A stretch of 64,000 bases of DNA, taken from the NCBI RefSeq assembly GCF_003208175.1, contig NZ_QKMR01000003.1, positions 124,001-188,000 on the forward strand, read 5' to 3'. Position numbers and translations under genes: made by a program. Below the pieces are notes generated by a model. That model did not search any database. It saw only the letters and a program-made list of their open reading frames with translations, and was not told the DNA's origin. Positions 46,162-55,453 of this stretch are shown here, piece by piece. The DNA comes from Ruminiclostridium sufflavum DSM 19573 (GTDB lineage Bacteria > Bacillota > Clostridia > Acetivibrionales > DSM-1351). Position 1 is the stretch's first letter. Every line of letters begins with the position of its first letter.

Positions 46162-46893
46162 TTATTTAGCAGCCATCGGTAATTGCCTTTCAAGCAATCC
46201 CTTCTTAACCTTTGCGCTATGGAAATATCCGTATGAATTTAAATATTTTCTGTAATCTCTTTTATTGATTTCGTTAATAACTACCCCTAACAAATTTACA
46301 TTTGCTTTTTCCAGTTTTTCTTTTGACCTGCCAATCGCTGTAATATCTGTTTTCCCCATTTTTGCAACCAGAATGGCAGAGTCAGCCTTTGCAGAAATTA
46401 GAACAGCGTCTGATATTGAATCAAGGGGAGGAGCATCAAATATGGCATATTCGAATTCTTCCTCCAAGCTCTCAAGCAAACGGTCAAATCTTTCCGAGCA
46501 GATAAGTCCTATAGGGTTTAATGCTATACCTCCATTTGGTATATATCTGAAGCCTTCAACATCCGTACAGCATATTATTTCCTCATACCCGGCATTATTG
46601 CATAAATATTGAGAAAGCCCCCGGTTGCTTACCTCCCTTGGTATTGATGCCAGAGCGGCTTCCTTTCTCATATCGGCATCGACCAGTACGGTGCTTTTCC
46701 CCCAGCCTGCCAATGTCACAGCAAGGCTTATTGCAACAGAGGTCTTGCCCGCCTTAGGTTCAGAGCTTGTAATTACAATGCTGCTTATTTTTTTATTTTC
46801 CGATTCCATATAAAGGTTTCCTGAAAGCATTGAATATGCATCCCTGACTGCCTGATTCTCCTGTATACATGCTTTAAATGCAATATTAGGCAT
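46162..46893 (-). CDS. CpsD/CapB-type bacterial tyrosine kinase
   Basis: The 243-residue protein has Walker A SSEPKAGKTSVAISLA, Walker A' VLVDADMRK and Walker B YAIFDAPPLD. The Tyr-bearing C-terminus (DYRKYLNSYGYFHS) is the likely autophosphorylation site. It works with the membrane activator at 46906 and is reversed by the phosphatase at 24708. ATG 46893 follows GAGGAGGAAGCCA. Confidence 0.92.
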   Translation of the reverse strand: MPNIAFKACIQENQAVRDAYSMLSGNLYMESENKKISSIVITSSEPKAGKTSVAISLAVTLAGWGKSTVLVDADMRKEAALASIPREVSNRGLSQYLCNNAGYEEIICCTDVEGFRYIPNGGIALNPIGLICSERFDRLLESLEEEFEYAIFDAPPLDSISDAVLISAKADSAILVAKMGKTDITAIGRSKEKLEKANVNLLGVVINEINKRDYRKYLNSYGYFHSAKVKKGLLERQLPMAAK

Positions 46894-46905
46894 TGGCTTC
46901 CTCCT

Positions 46906-47580
46906 CTACCTGACACTATATTTAGGGATAGCTCCTATAACCCTGATCTTCAATGTTTTTTCAACATCATCAGCATATCTGATTTTAATGTCAAACAATT
47001 CCCTGAAATATATGAGAGAAAATGCAATTGCAACTCCAGCGGCAAAGCCAATCATGATTTTCTTTGATGCTTCATTATTTATTGGATATTCAGGTATCTT
47101 AGCCTTATTCAATACTCCGATTATATTATTGTTGGTCAGATTCCTCAGCTCAGAAATAAATGCCTCGGTAACTGCATTTGAGATATCGGCGGCTGTTTCT
47201 GCATCATTAGCCACCGCACTTATGGCAATAACACTGGATTCATTTTTTTGAATTATGTTAACCATACTAATAAGCCTCTCCTGAGAAAGATTATATTTCC
47301 CCAGAAGCTTATTTGCAGAAGCTATTACCCTTTCACTTGTCAGAACATATTGATAATCCATAACCAGCTGTCTGCTTAAGGATACATCCTGATAATTTAT
47401 GCCCTTACCGCCATTCTCAGTATTATTTTTATTCATTGCATATATTGTTGTCTCAGCTTTATATACAGGGGTATTCCCGATAATATTCAAATATGCGGAA
47501 CCGCCTCCCCCTAGCACTCCTAACAGAATAACCAGCCAAGTCATTCTTTTTATTGAATTTAAAAATCTATTCAGTTCCAT
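46906..47580 (-). CDS. Wzz/CapA-type membrane activator of the tyrosine kinase
   Basis: The protein of about 224 residues has membrane helices near residues 14-34 and 173-190, with an outer loop containing YKAETTIYAM, as in CapA/YwqC. ATG 47580 follows GGGAGCGAAACCAAA; the ORF remains open to 47688 but without a site. It is the chain-length and kinase-modulating partner of CapB. Confidence 0.88.
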   Translation of the reverse strand: MELNRFLNSIKRMTWLVILLGVLGGGGSAYLNIIGNTPVYKAETTIYAMNKNNTENGGKGINYQDVSLSRQLVMDYQYVLTSERVIASANKLLGKYNLSQERLISMVNIIQKNESSVIAISAVANDAETAADISNAVTEAFISELRNLTNNNIIGVLNKAKIPEYPINNEASKKIMIGFAAGVAIAFSLIYFRELFDIKIRYADDVEKTLKIRVIGAIPKYSVR

Positions 47581-47773
47581 TTTGGTTTCGCTCCCATCCA
47601 ATTTATGTAAAAGCAATGCTTCGCCCTTCGGAATCCTTTTCATATTCCAACAGCCTTCTGCCTTCAAGCCGGTAATAATTATCGCCAAAAAAGGATTCCT
47701 TCCGGCTTTGAGCTCTATATGTTCTTCCTCTCCTCACCTAACGCCGAAACAGCAAGGCTAAGATACAGAATTA

Positions 47774-48289
47774 TTATGCAGGTTGTATCATTGTCACGCA
47801 AAGCTCTACGGTTCTGGGCTGCCCCATGAGGTCAACCAATACCTTTACTCTTCCTTTTCTCCTGTCAACTGATTGTATTAAGCCCTCTAAGCCATATAAA
47901 GGGCCATCTGTGACCTCAATCTTTCCGCCTTTTATATAAATATTTGAATATCCGACAATATCACCCTCAGATAACAACTTACTGATAAACCATATTTCAT
48001 GCTTGTAGATTTCCTGCGGACCGGCACTGTCCTTAAGGAATCTGATAACTCCCGGTATTCCTGTTATTAAATTATATGCCCTGCTGCTTATCTGTCCGTT
48101 TAACAGGACATATCCGGGGAAAAGCGGTCTAATCCGCTCTTTCCATATACCTTCTTTTCTTTCTTTCATTTTTCGCTTTGGAACCAGTGCTTTAATTTCA
48201 GCCTTCATTATAAAATGAATTCTTTCCTTAACCCTGTCCTCTTCTCCGGTAGCTACAAATAATGCATACCATTTCAAATCTTCATTCAT
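47774..48289 (-). CDS. loaP: LoaP-like specialised NusG antiterminator
   Basis: The 171-residue protein has the NGN domain (WYALFVATGEEDRVKERIHF, RIRPLFPGYVLL, IPGVIRFLKDS) and a C-terminal KOW domain (VTDGPLYGLEGLIQSVDRRK). It matches the NusG paralogues that head long polysaccharide or polyketide operons in Firmicutes. It should load on RNA polymerase at the leader and let it read through the 24-kb operon. ATG 48289 has GGAG seven bases upstream. Confidence 0.88.
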   Translation of the reverse strand: MNEDLKWYALFVATGEEDRVKERIHFIMKAEIKALVPKRKMKERKEGIWKERIRPLFPGYVLLNGQISSRAYNLITGIPGVIRFLKDSAGPQEIYKHEIWFISKLLSEGDIVGYSNIYIKGGKIEVTDGPLYGLEGLIQSVDRRKGRVKVLVDLMGQPRTVELCVTMIQPA

Positions 48290-48359
48290 CCTTCTGCTCC
48301 AATAATATTCTATGTATTATTGTTAAATGCAGCTTTTTTTATTAATCCTGCAATTTGAA

Positions 48360-48387
48360 ATTATACTCGGAAAAATTTATTTGTAAA
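48360..48387 (-). promoter_or_regulatory. Promoter of polysaccharide operon 1
   Basis: On the minus strand TTTACA (48382-48387) and TATAAT (48360-48365) are 16 bases apart, about 70 bases from the loaP start. The short leader holds TGCAG/CTGCA and AATAATA/TATTATT stems, possible recognition sites for an antiterminator. Confidence 0.65.
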
Positions 48388-48663
48388 TTTAATGCTTTCG
48401 CCATTTCCCATGTAATATGTGACTTCTTCAACATTAAATTTTTAAATAATTTAAAATTGTGTTATAAATTTGGTAAATAGCCGTAATTATTTGATGTAAA
48501 GAAACCAAGATTCAAAACATGTTTTTTACTATTAAGACGGAAATAATATATTAACTCAAACTACGCTGAAAGCCGGCTTGAAAGCAATATTTGCCTGAAA
48601 GAGAGTATAAATGCTGTCGCGGTATTCCCGCCGGTAAGGCTTCAGCTGTAATTGCCTTTGATT

Positions 48664-48715
48664 AAAAAAGCAAGGTACGGATAATTCACAGAATTTATCC
48701 GTACCTTGCTTTTTT
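48664..48715. terminator. Strong bidirectional terminator
   Basis: GCAAGGTACGGATAA and TTATCCGTACCTTGC are perfect 15-bp inverted copies, flanked by AAAAAA and TTTTTT. It ends the S41 peptidase unit and insulates the loaP promoter downstream. Between it and the promoter (48540-48660) a degraded GTCAATTAC-type element appears. Confidence 0.9.
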
Positions 48716-48740
48716 ATAATACCCGTATGATTTTCAATAT

Positions 48741-50225
48741 TTATTCAAGCACATCCACAGCCTTTAAATATACTGTATCTTCCGACTCAGACAAAGCCTC
48801 CAGCTTATCATTAAGAAGACGCTGGGTGCAAAAATCCAATACACCATAGCCGTAAACCTTATTGTCCTTCTGAAACCTTGTAAGAGCCTCAGTCGTCTTT
48901 TTGTCCAATATATTATCCGGCTCATCAACATCATAATTGAGCAGCTTCAAAATACATTCCGCATTGTAGACATCACTGCAGGCAGTTCCAAGTGACGGCT
49001 TGACCGCAATATAAAGCTGACGGATTTCGTTTACCTTTATTCCGCCTGCCTCCTTGCTGCCCTCACTGACATTTATATCAGGCTCAATGCCTTTAAGATC
49101 AATGCACTCGCCATTAGGCGTGTAATACATTCCCATGGTCATTTTTGCCCAGCCTAACAAATCACTTTCATATGCATCTTCAAACATTGAGGCATTTACC
49201 GTTTTATTCTCACTATCCTTGTTAAGCCGCTCATATGCTTCCGGTGACAATATCGGAATAAAGCTCTGCACCTTTGCCTTTCCGAAGGTTTTGTTTCCGA
49301 TTATAACTCCCGCACCGGTATCTTTTATAGCTCCTGTCAATATTTCGGACGCACTTGCTGAATTTTCGTTTACCAAGACAGCAAGCTTATATTTTATGCT
49401 CTTCAGCGATGAATAATACTCCTCATCCTCCATTGCTTCATCCTTAAAATCAAGCTTTGTAATCAGTCCCTTGGGCACAAATAACCTGCCCACAGAAACC
49501 GCCTGATCCAGAAGTCCTCCCGGGTTATTTCTCAAATCCAGAACAATATTTGCAATACTCTTGCTGTCAAATTCATTCAGAGCCTCTTTCACTCCGCTGT
49601 AAGTATTCGCAGAAAACATATCAATCAGAATATATCCTATATTCCCCCGTATTTCATAGCTGACACTGGGAACATCAACCCTTGCCCTGGCAACCTCAAC
49701 CTCATCCTTTATACTCTCTTTCAGTATTCCAAGCTTTACCTTTGTTCCGGCGGTTCCTTTAATATTTGAAATAACTTCATCAATCTCCTTCTTGGCTGCT
49801 GATATTCCATTAACCTCAGAAATCTTGTCACCCTTCTGAATTCCTGCTTTTTGCGCCGGCAAACCTTCAAATACCTTTACAACAGTAACATAGTCGCCAA
49901 TCTTCTCCACAACAATGCCGACTCCCTCTATTTCACCGCCCAGTGAATCCATAAAGGAATTAAATTCACTCTGCTTATAAAATACAGAATATATATCAAG
50001 GGCCTCAAACATCCCCTCAACAGTAGGCTTATTCAAAGCCGCGTCTGTTATGCTCCCGCTGTATTTCTGCTTTATCAGCTTTCTGACACTATCCAGATAA
50101 TCATCACTGAACCCAGTCTCCTGCTGCTGTATCTGAGCTTGGGCAGCAAATACATCCGTTCCCCAAACCATAAAAATTATCATTATCGACAGTACTGCCG
50201 CTGTAATCCTCTTAAAATTTTTCAT
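48741..50225 (-). CDS. S41 carboxy-terminal processing protease with PDZ domain
   Basis: The protein of about 494 residues has a signal sequence (KRITAAVLSIMIIFMVW...AQA), a PDZ domain (EIEGVGIVVEK, AGIQKGDKISEVNGI), and the S41 core with LDLRNNPGGLLDQA, nucleophile in NENSASASEI and Lys in KTFGKAKV. A peptidoglycan-binding-like C-terminus (LLNYDVDEPDNILDKKTTEA) follows. The start is uncertain: ATG 50225 is used, but its GGAGGTG-like site at 50330 is separated by a repeat element, and the ORF remains open to a TTG at 50261. It may process exported S-layer proteins encoded next to it. Confidence 0.82.
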   Translation of the reverse strand: MKNFKRITAAVLSIMIIFMVWGTDVFAAQAQIQQQETGFSDDYLDSVRKLIKQKYSGSITDAALNKPTVEGMFEALDIYSVFYKQSEFNSFMDSLGGEIEGVGIVVEKIGDYVTVVKVFEGLPAQKAGIQKGDKISEVNGISAAKKEIDEVISNIKGTAGTKVKLGILKESIKDEVEVARARVDVPSVSYEIRGNIGYILIDMFSANTYSGVKEALNEFDSKSIANIVLDLRNNPGGLLDQAVSVGRLFVPKGLITKLDFKDEAMEDEEYYSSLKSIKYKLAVLVNENSASASEILTGAIKDTGAGVIIGNKTFGKAKVQSFIPILSPEAYERLNKDSENKTVNASMFEDAYESDLLGWAKMTMGMYYTPNGECIDLKGIEPDINVSEGSKEAGGIKVNEIRQLYIAVKPSLGTACSDVYNAECILKLLNYDVDEPDNILDKKTTEALTRFQKDNKVYGYGVLDFCTQRLLNDKLEALSESEDTVYLKAVDVLE

Positions 50226-50256
50226 TATAGTGTCCATGTTCAATACCATAAATAAA

Positions 50257-50296
50257 GTCAATTACTGTCACTGCTGCGTCTTGAACCGTAATTGAC
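50257..50296. repeat. GTCAATTAC-bounded element, 40 bp
   Basis: It runs GTCAATTACTGTCACTG to TTGAACCGTAATTGAC, the shortest full member of the family. It lies between a GGAGGTG ribosome-site-like sequence (about 50330) and the S41 gene, and its inner end is at the TTG start region. Confidence 0.65.
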
Positions 50297-50374
50297 AATA
50301 GTCAGAATATACAAGTTGAAATGGACTAACACCTCCCATATAAATATTTTATAACAATTTTTGTATATATTTTA

Positions 50375-51958
50375 TTAATAGCTGATAAGCTTATCCATGT
50401 ATTCACTTCTGATTCCGCTGTTCATATATTCTATGTATGCCCTCATCATATCAGCGGCTTTTGCCTTAGTAACCTTGGACGCAGGATAAATATACCCTTT
50501 TGCATCCTCTTCAATCAGTCCTATCTTCTCCGCAACGTACATCGAAGGTCTTGCAAAGGAGGATATGCTGTCATTATCCACAAAGCTTGTCACCGGTGCA
50601 GGATTTGGTGCCAGCCCGTTTAAGCCCAAGGAATTTATCATCATTGTAACTGCCTCCTGCATTGTTATCAAATTGCCTGGTCTGAACTGGCTCTTTCCGT
50701 TGCCCCACACGATGCCCCTTGTTGCCGCCTCATTAATAGATGCAAAAAATGTATGATTTACCGAAACATCTGTAAATAAAGAAGTAACCTCGGTATTCTT
50801 TGTATTGGAGCTCTTCTTCTTTGTTACAAAAACCGGATCAATCGGAACTGCTTTCGCGACATTTACAAAGGCATCGACAAATTCGGCTCTGCTCATATAT
50901 TCCTGAGGGTCGAAAGTTGCTGCATCCTCATTCTTAAATGCCTCCAGCCCAAACAAAAGAGTAATGCTTTCCTCCGAGGGATGCCCGCTTATCTGGTTCA
51001 GATTCGGAGAAATCAAGCTTATCTGCGTTGGAAAGCTTTCAAGCTTCAAGCTGTTGGTGTATGTATTAACCTTGGTGGTAGGAGCCTTATTTTTATCCAG
51101 CTCACTCAACTTTGCGGTATATTTTAGAATATTCTCATTTTTTTGTGTTTGCACATAACCGCCTTCAACACTTGTCTGTTCCGCAATGCTCTCATCATAT
51201 TTCAGCTCCTTTTTTGTGGTGGAGGAAATGTCCAAGGTCACCTTTCCTATATTCCCGACCGTCTTGCCCGGCTTGCGCTGTGAAATAGTCTGCTCTATTT
51301 TTTGCGCCTCCGCCGAGCTCCAGTATTCATCATAGCCCGAATAGCTGCCTGAGGACTCCACTACAACGGTATCTGTATTTTTAGCGGTATCAATATGATA
51401 TGTCTTCTTGCTTCTCAAGGTTCCGTTATAGTAATTGACCGCAGGCTTCATGTCAATAAGATTCGACTTTGAAAGTACATAATCATTTGTACCGGCTATA
51501 ATATATTTAGTACCGCCCACTGTTGCTGTTTCCGTGGCTTTTGTCAATTTTGTGGATTCTGTCTTCTGCCCGTTATCCTTGGGTGTAATCGTTGTAACAT
51601 AGGTAAGGGAACGAACCAGCTTATTATCTCCGTTAGCCAGTGAATATGCGTATGTTGATGTCAATGTCTGGGTACTGTTTTTTGTATCCTCCTTGTATTT
51701 TTTTGATATAGTAACCGTTCCGCTTAAAATAATTGGAACACCGCTCAAAAAGCAAGGCTCCTGATACTCATACTCAAATTTGCTTGATGCTGTGGCAGCG
51801 GCGGCTGGAGCCTCTCCTGATGAGATACCGCCGTCATATCCGCTGTCACCCTTCCCTGCAAACGTTATACCCGGTACCGCAAGAGTGATAATCAACGAAA
51901 ATACCAAGCCTAAGCAGGTATATCCTTTTACCCTAAATTTTTTTGATAAGCTACGCAA
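50375..51958 (-). CDS. S-layer homology (SLH) domain protein, C-terminal SLH repeats
   Basis: The 527-residue protein has a signal peptide ending near VPGITFAG, a Ser/Thr-rich middle, and SLH-type repeats at about residues 330-510 (SRAEFVDAFVNVAKA, AATRGIVWGNGKSQFRPGN, ITMQEAVTMMINSLG). The TTG at 51958 follows GGAGG with nine bases. SLH repeats bind pyruvylated secondary cell-wall polymers, which the pyruvyltransferases in this window could provide. Function of the middle part is unknown. Confidence 0.82.
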   Translation of the reverse strand: MRSLSKKFRVKGYTCLGLVFSLIITLAVPGITFAGKGDSGYDGGISSGEAPAAAATASSKFEYEYQEPCFLSGVPIILSGTVTISKKYKEDTKNSTQTLTSTYAYSLANGDNKLVRSLTYVTTITPKDNGQKTESTKLTKATETATVGGTKYIIAGTNDYVLSKSNLIDMKPAVNYYNGTLRSKKTYHIDTAKNTDTVVVESSGSYSGYDEYWSSAEAQKIEQTISQRKPGKTVGNIGKVTLDISSTTKKELKYDESIAEQTSVEGGYVQTQKNENILKYTAKLSELDKNKAPTTKVNTYTNSLKLESFPTQISLISPNLNQISGHPSEESITLLFGLEAFKNEDAATFDPQEYMSRAEFVDAFVNVAKAVPIDPVFVTKKKSSNTKNTEVTSLFTDVSVNHTFFASINEAATRGIVWGNGKSQFRPGNLITMQEAVTMMINSLGLNGLAPNPAPVTSFVDNDSISSFARPSMYVAEKIGLIEEDAKGYIYPASKVTKAKAADMMRAYIEYMNSGIRSEYMDKLISY

Positions 51959-52111
51959 AATATTCAGCCTCCATTAAATTTATTTACTCAAACCCCACCG
52001 CAGGATATACTGTTTAAAACTCCGCCATATAAAAATTGCAGCAATTTTATATTTATCCGGGCATTACAAACAAGCAGTATAAGCTTGAGTTATTCGTCTG
52101 TATAATTCCGA

Positions 52112-55100
52112 TTATTCTTCAACTATAACTATATATGCATCACCTGTTACAGTATTATCTTTTTTAAGGACTTTTATCTTATCTCCCTTTTTAAGCTCTG
52201 ACGGATTTATTCTTTTATTGTTCTTTATAACCAAAGAATTTGTCAGAAGAACAAATTTACTGTCTTTGATGCTTACCCACAAATGCTTGGCTGCATCATA
52301 GTATTTGCAATTGCGCAGTGCTATCCCATCAGGCTGCTTGAGAATATTCCCGTCATCACCTGTTGTTCCTCCTGTCATTTCTGTAACCTCACCTGTAATG
52401 CTGTAGCTTCCATAAGGTGCAGTACTGATTTCAACTGCATTTGTGCCGTCGCTCAATATATATATCGTTCTGTCATAGAAGGTGCTTGCTCCGCTGTAGC
52501 TGCTAAAGTCCCCCTGACCGGCTATGCCATCTGTATCGGTGATTCTTGTATCTGCTGTTAAGTTAAATGTCATAGGTGTGTTTGCATAATTCCAGTTCAC
52601 ACCGTCCAACTTTGCATATGATTGAAGAGTAACGCTCTTGTATTCATCAATACTGCTGATTCTTCCCCTGTACAATTGAACAGCCTCTGTCCCCGGCCTG
52701 TTCTCTATTGAAACAACACCGGCCACAAGCTTACCCGTTTCAGAATCCCTGTTGGCCATAACATAAGCGTAGTCATCGGCTGTGACACTGCTTCCCTGTA
52801 CAAGCCTTCCGTCCTTTACCACAATTGTACCGTTATCAAAGGAAATTCGCTCCAATGCTTTTCCCAGCGTAAAATTATTTGAGCTTGCGGTATTATATAC
52901 CTTGTCATTGTATGCAACCTCTTTATCCAAGTCATCTATAAAGCTGGCTACCACACCATTTTCACCATTGCCGTAATCCTTTTCACTGGCAATATATACC
53001 GTAGTTCCGCTCAATAATGTATTCAAGGTTTTTGCAGCTCTTTCATTCCCGCCAAAGAACGCCTTAAAATTGTTTCCTACGGCAATTGTCATAAAAGGAT
53101 CCGTAGTATTCTTCATCCACTGTCCCTTTGTCAAAACCCACGGATTACTGATCATAATCTTATTTGACAAATCATCATAGCTTTCAAATATTCCCTTGTA
53201 TACATTTGCAACCAGCCTGTCTCCGCCCTCTATAACTATCTCTTTCAGCACTGAAATATTTGGAGCGTTATTCACTATAAGCTTTACCTTGTCACCATTT
53301 TTCAGCTGGCTTATCTTTGTGAGCTTTCCATCCTTGATTACATCAACTCCGTTTGTATTGAATATCAGCTGCTTTCCTTTTTCTGTTTCAACTGTAACAG
53401 AGCTTATTTTCATATTAACTATTTTACCATAGTATATGGAGTAATTGGGAACTCCGCTGATAGAAGATACTGCTCCCTCATCATCTATTCTGACAAATAC
53501 TGTGTCACCCGGCTCAATATCGCTTAATTCCGCAGGCACATGGTTCTTGTAAACCTTAACATCATTGGGGTCTGCATAATTAAAGGTTCTGAGCGTTGAT
53601 GCCTCCAGCGGTGTCTTGCCTGTTCCGTCTTCATTATAAAGAGTTAAATATCCGAGCTGAGGATTATTTTCCTCAACTATACCCGCAACCAATCCCTGTT
53701 CCCTTTCCTTTTTCACAGTTACAGGAGTTATCTCAACAATCATATCCTGATTTATTCCGATAATGACAACACTTCCGGGCTTAATAGACGAAACATCTAC
53801 CTTGGACTTGGTCAGAGCATTTATAACACCGTTTGAATAGGATTTATTTTCATAGACAATACTTCCGTCAGAGTAGGTCTGCGGCTTCGGTTCTGATACC
53901 TCTTGATTCGGGTATTCGATTTCCTGCTTCAGAGGAGTGATATTAATTGACCGGGCTGCAGTATTTACACTGTTTATAATAGCAGCCTTATAGCCTATTT
54001 CCTTATTGCTTGAGAGTACACGGGCATAATATACCGTTTTGTCTTCTAAGCCTGCAATATATTCAATCCTGTCTCCTGTTGAAAGGCTGGAGGAATTAGT
54101 AATATTTCCGTTTTTGCATACCGGTATTTCCGTACGGGATGCCACCTGAGCATTTCCGGTAATTTCATTTGTAGTGGTTGTAGGCTTCTGATACTGCGCT
54201 TCTACTGATATTGAATCAAGAAGCCCGTCAGAATTACGGACGTAATATGTATTATAATCTATCTGATATCCCTTTGAGGTATCCTTCGTTGAGCGCTTTT
54301 CTTCTATTGTTGCAGTTCTTTTTTCCATACCCCGGAGGGGCAGAATAACATTTTCAGCATTTTTAAGAATCCTTGCAGCCTGTGAACGTGTAATAGCCTG
54401 ATTCGGATTAAAATTGCCCTTCCCGTCACCGCTCATAATATTATTCTCAAGTATAGCTTCTATGTACGGCACATTTTCCGCCTTTGCACTTTTCCAATCA
54501 GAATAGCTGTTGAAAAGCTCCTGCTGATTATATACAGGAGGCAGCATCAATGCCTTTGCAAGCCATGTTGCAAACTCCTGTCTCGTTACGGAAGTGCTTC
54601 TTTTAAAAGCAGCCGCATCCAAGCCTGACTGGTCGGTTTGCAATGCATCGGCCAGATTCTGCAAGGTAATCAACCCGTCATTGGCTGCCAGCTGAAGGCT
54701 GCCATCATATAGAACGGCCTGAAGGCCTGTCTTTTTCTGTGCCGCAGTTCGCGCGTCATTTAGTGTCTGTCCCTGAGACGCAATGTCCTGTGCTCTGTTT
54801 GCCGCCATATAAACCAGATATAATGCCATTTCTTTTGAAATAGAACCGTTTGGATTAAATTTTGTACTTCCCGGAGATGGGAATATCCCCAGCGCACCAT
54901 TTTGATAAACAGCATCCTTCAAATCATATTCAGCCTTACTTATATCCGTATACTTCAAATTATTTATCACTGCCTGTCCGTTTTTTGCGGAAGTATATAC
55001 ACCGGAAACCTGCTCATCCGATACGGCGGCATTAACAAAACCAATCTGAGAAATTAACGCCGTACAAAGAACTGCCGAGATAGTCTTAATAATTCCCTCT

Positions 55101-55171
55101 GATAATTTTTTGCCGGTATTGCTCAGGTCTGTATGCTTATTTTTTTGATTAGTCAGTTTTAAAAAAATCAT
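52112..55171 (-). CDS. Large SLH-domain cell-surface protein
   Basis: The 1019-residue protein has a signal segment (IIKTISAVLCTALISQIG), SLH-like repeats in residues 70-290 (NGALGIFPSPGSTKFNPNG, VTRQEFATWLAKALMLPP, NNIMSGDGKGNFNPNQAIT, RSQAARILK), and a long C-terminal part of repeated beta-rich modules. A few of these carry GDxVxVR-like turns (EPGDTVFVRID, NGDKVKLIV, KKGDKIKVLKK). It is a structural surface protein. ATG 55171 is preceded by GGGGCCTAGGAT. Confidence 0.82.
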   Translation of the reverse strand: MIFLKLTNQKNKHTDLSNTGKKLSEGIIKTISAVLCTALISQIGFVNAAVSDEQVSGVYTSAKNGQAVINNLKYTDISKAEYDLKDAVYQNGALGIFPSPGSTKFNPNGSISKEMALYLVYMAANRAQDIASQGQTLNDARTAAQKKTGLQAVLYDGSLQLAANDGLITLQNLADALQTDQSGLDAAAFKRSTSVTRQEFATWLAKALMLPPVYNQQELFNSYSDWKSAKAENVPYIEAILENNIMSGDGKGNFNPNQAITRSQAARILKNAENVILPLRGMEKRTATIEEKRSTKDTSKGYQIDYNTYYVRNSDGLLDSISVEAQYQKPTTTTNEITGNAQVASRTEIPVCKNGNITNSSSLSTGDRIEYIAGLEDKTVYYARVLSSNKEIGYKAAIINSVNTAARSINITPLKQEIEYPNQEVSEPKPQTYSDGSIVYENKSYSNGVINALTKSKVDVSSIKPGSVVIIGINQDMIVEITPVTVKKEREQGLVAGIVEENNPQLGYLTLYNEDGTGKTPLEASTLRTFNYADPNDVKVYKNHVPAELSDIEPGDTVFVRIDDEGAVSSISGVPNYSIYYGKIVNMKISSVTVETEKGKQLIFNTNGVDVIKDGKLTKISQLKNGDKVKLIVNNAPNISVLKEIVIEGGDRLVANVYKGIFESYDDLSNKIMISNPWVLTKGQWMKNTTDPFMTIAVGNNFKAFFGGNERAAKTLNTLLSGTTVYIASEKDYGNGENGVVASFIDDLDKEVAYNDKVYNTASSNNFTLGKALERISFDNGTIVVKDGRLVQGSSVTADDYAYVMANRDSETGKLVAGVVSIENRPGTEAVQLYRGRISSIDEYKSVTLQSYAKLDGVNWNYANTPMTFNLTADTRITDTDGIAGQGDFSSYSGASTFYDRTIYILSDGTNAVEISTAPYGSYSITGEVTEMTGGTTGDDGNILKQPDGIALRNCKYYDAAKHLWVSIKDSKFVLLTNSLVIKNNKRINPSELKKGDKIKVLKKDNTVTGDAYIVIVEE

Positions 55172-55453
55172 ATCCTAGGCCCCTATATAAAAATAATTAT
55201 TTTGTACGATAATAGTATCGGCTGTTTTACAAGAATTTTGTATTAAAGTTTCATTACAAAATTTGCAGTGCACATATTCATCCATAACCGCATAGAATAC
55301 ATCAGTACTTTTGTCAGATAAACCTGCTTATGTCTATGTACGTTCCTGTATCAAAATCCTATTCATAAAAGAAAACAGCGGCTAAGAAATAGAATACCTT
55401 TATGTCCAAGCAAAGTTTTATTCTTTGTGAGCATCGAAAGGAAGGGTAATTTT
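55172..55453. other. Divergent intergenic region
   Basis: This AT-rich gap separates the SLH gene (minus) from the beta-helix gene (plus). It must hold promoters for both. I see no clear boxes, gene or repeat in it apart from GAAAGGAAGGG before the plus-strand start. Confidence 0.4.
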
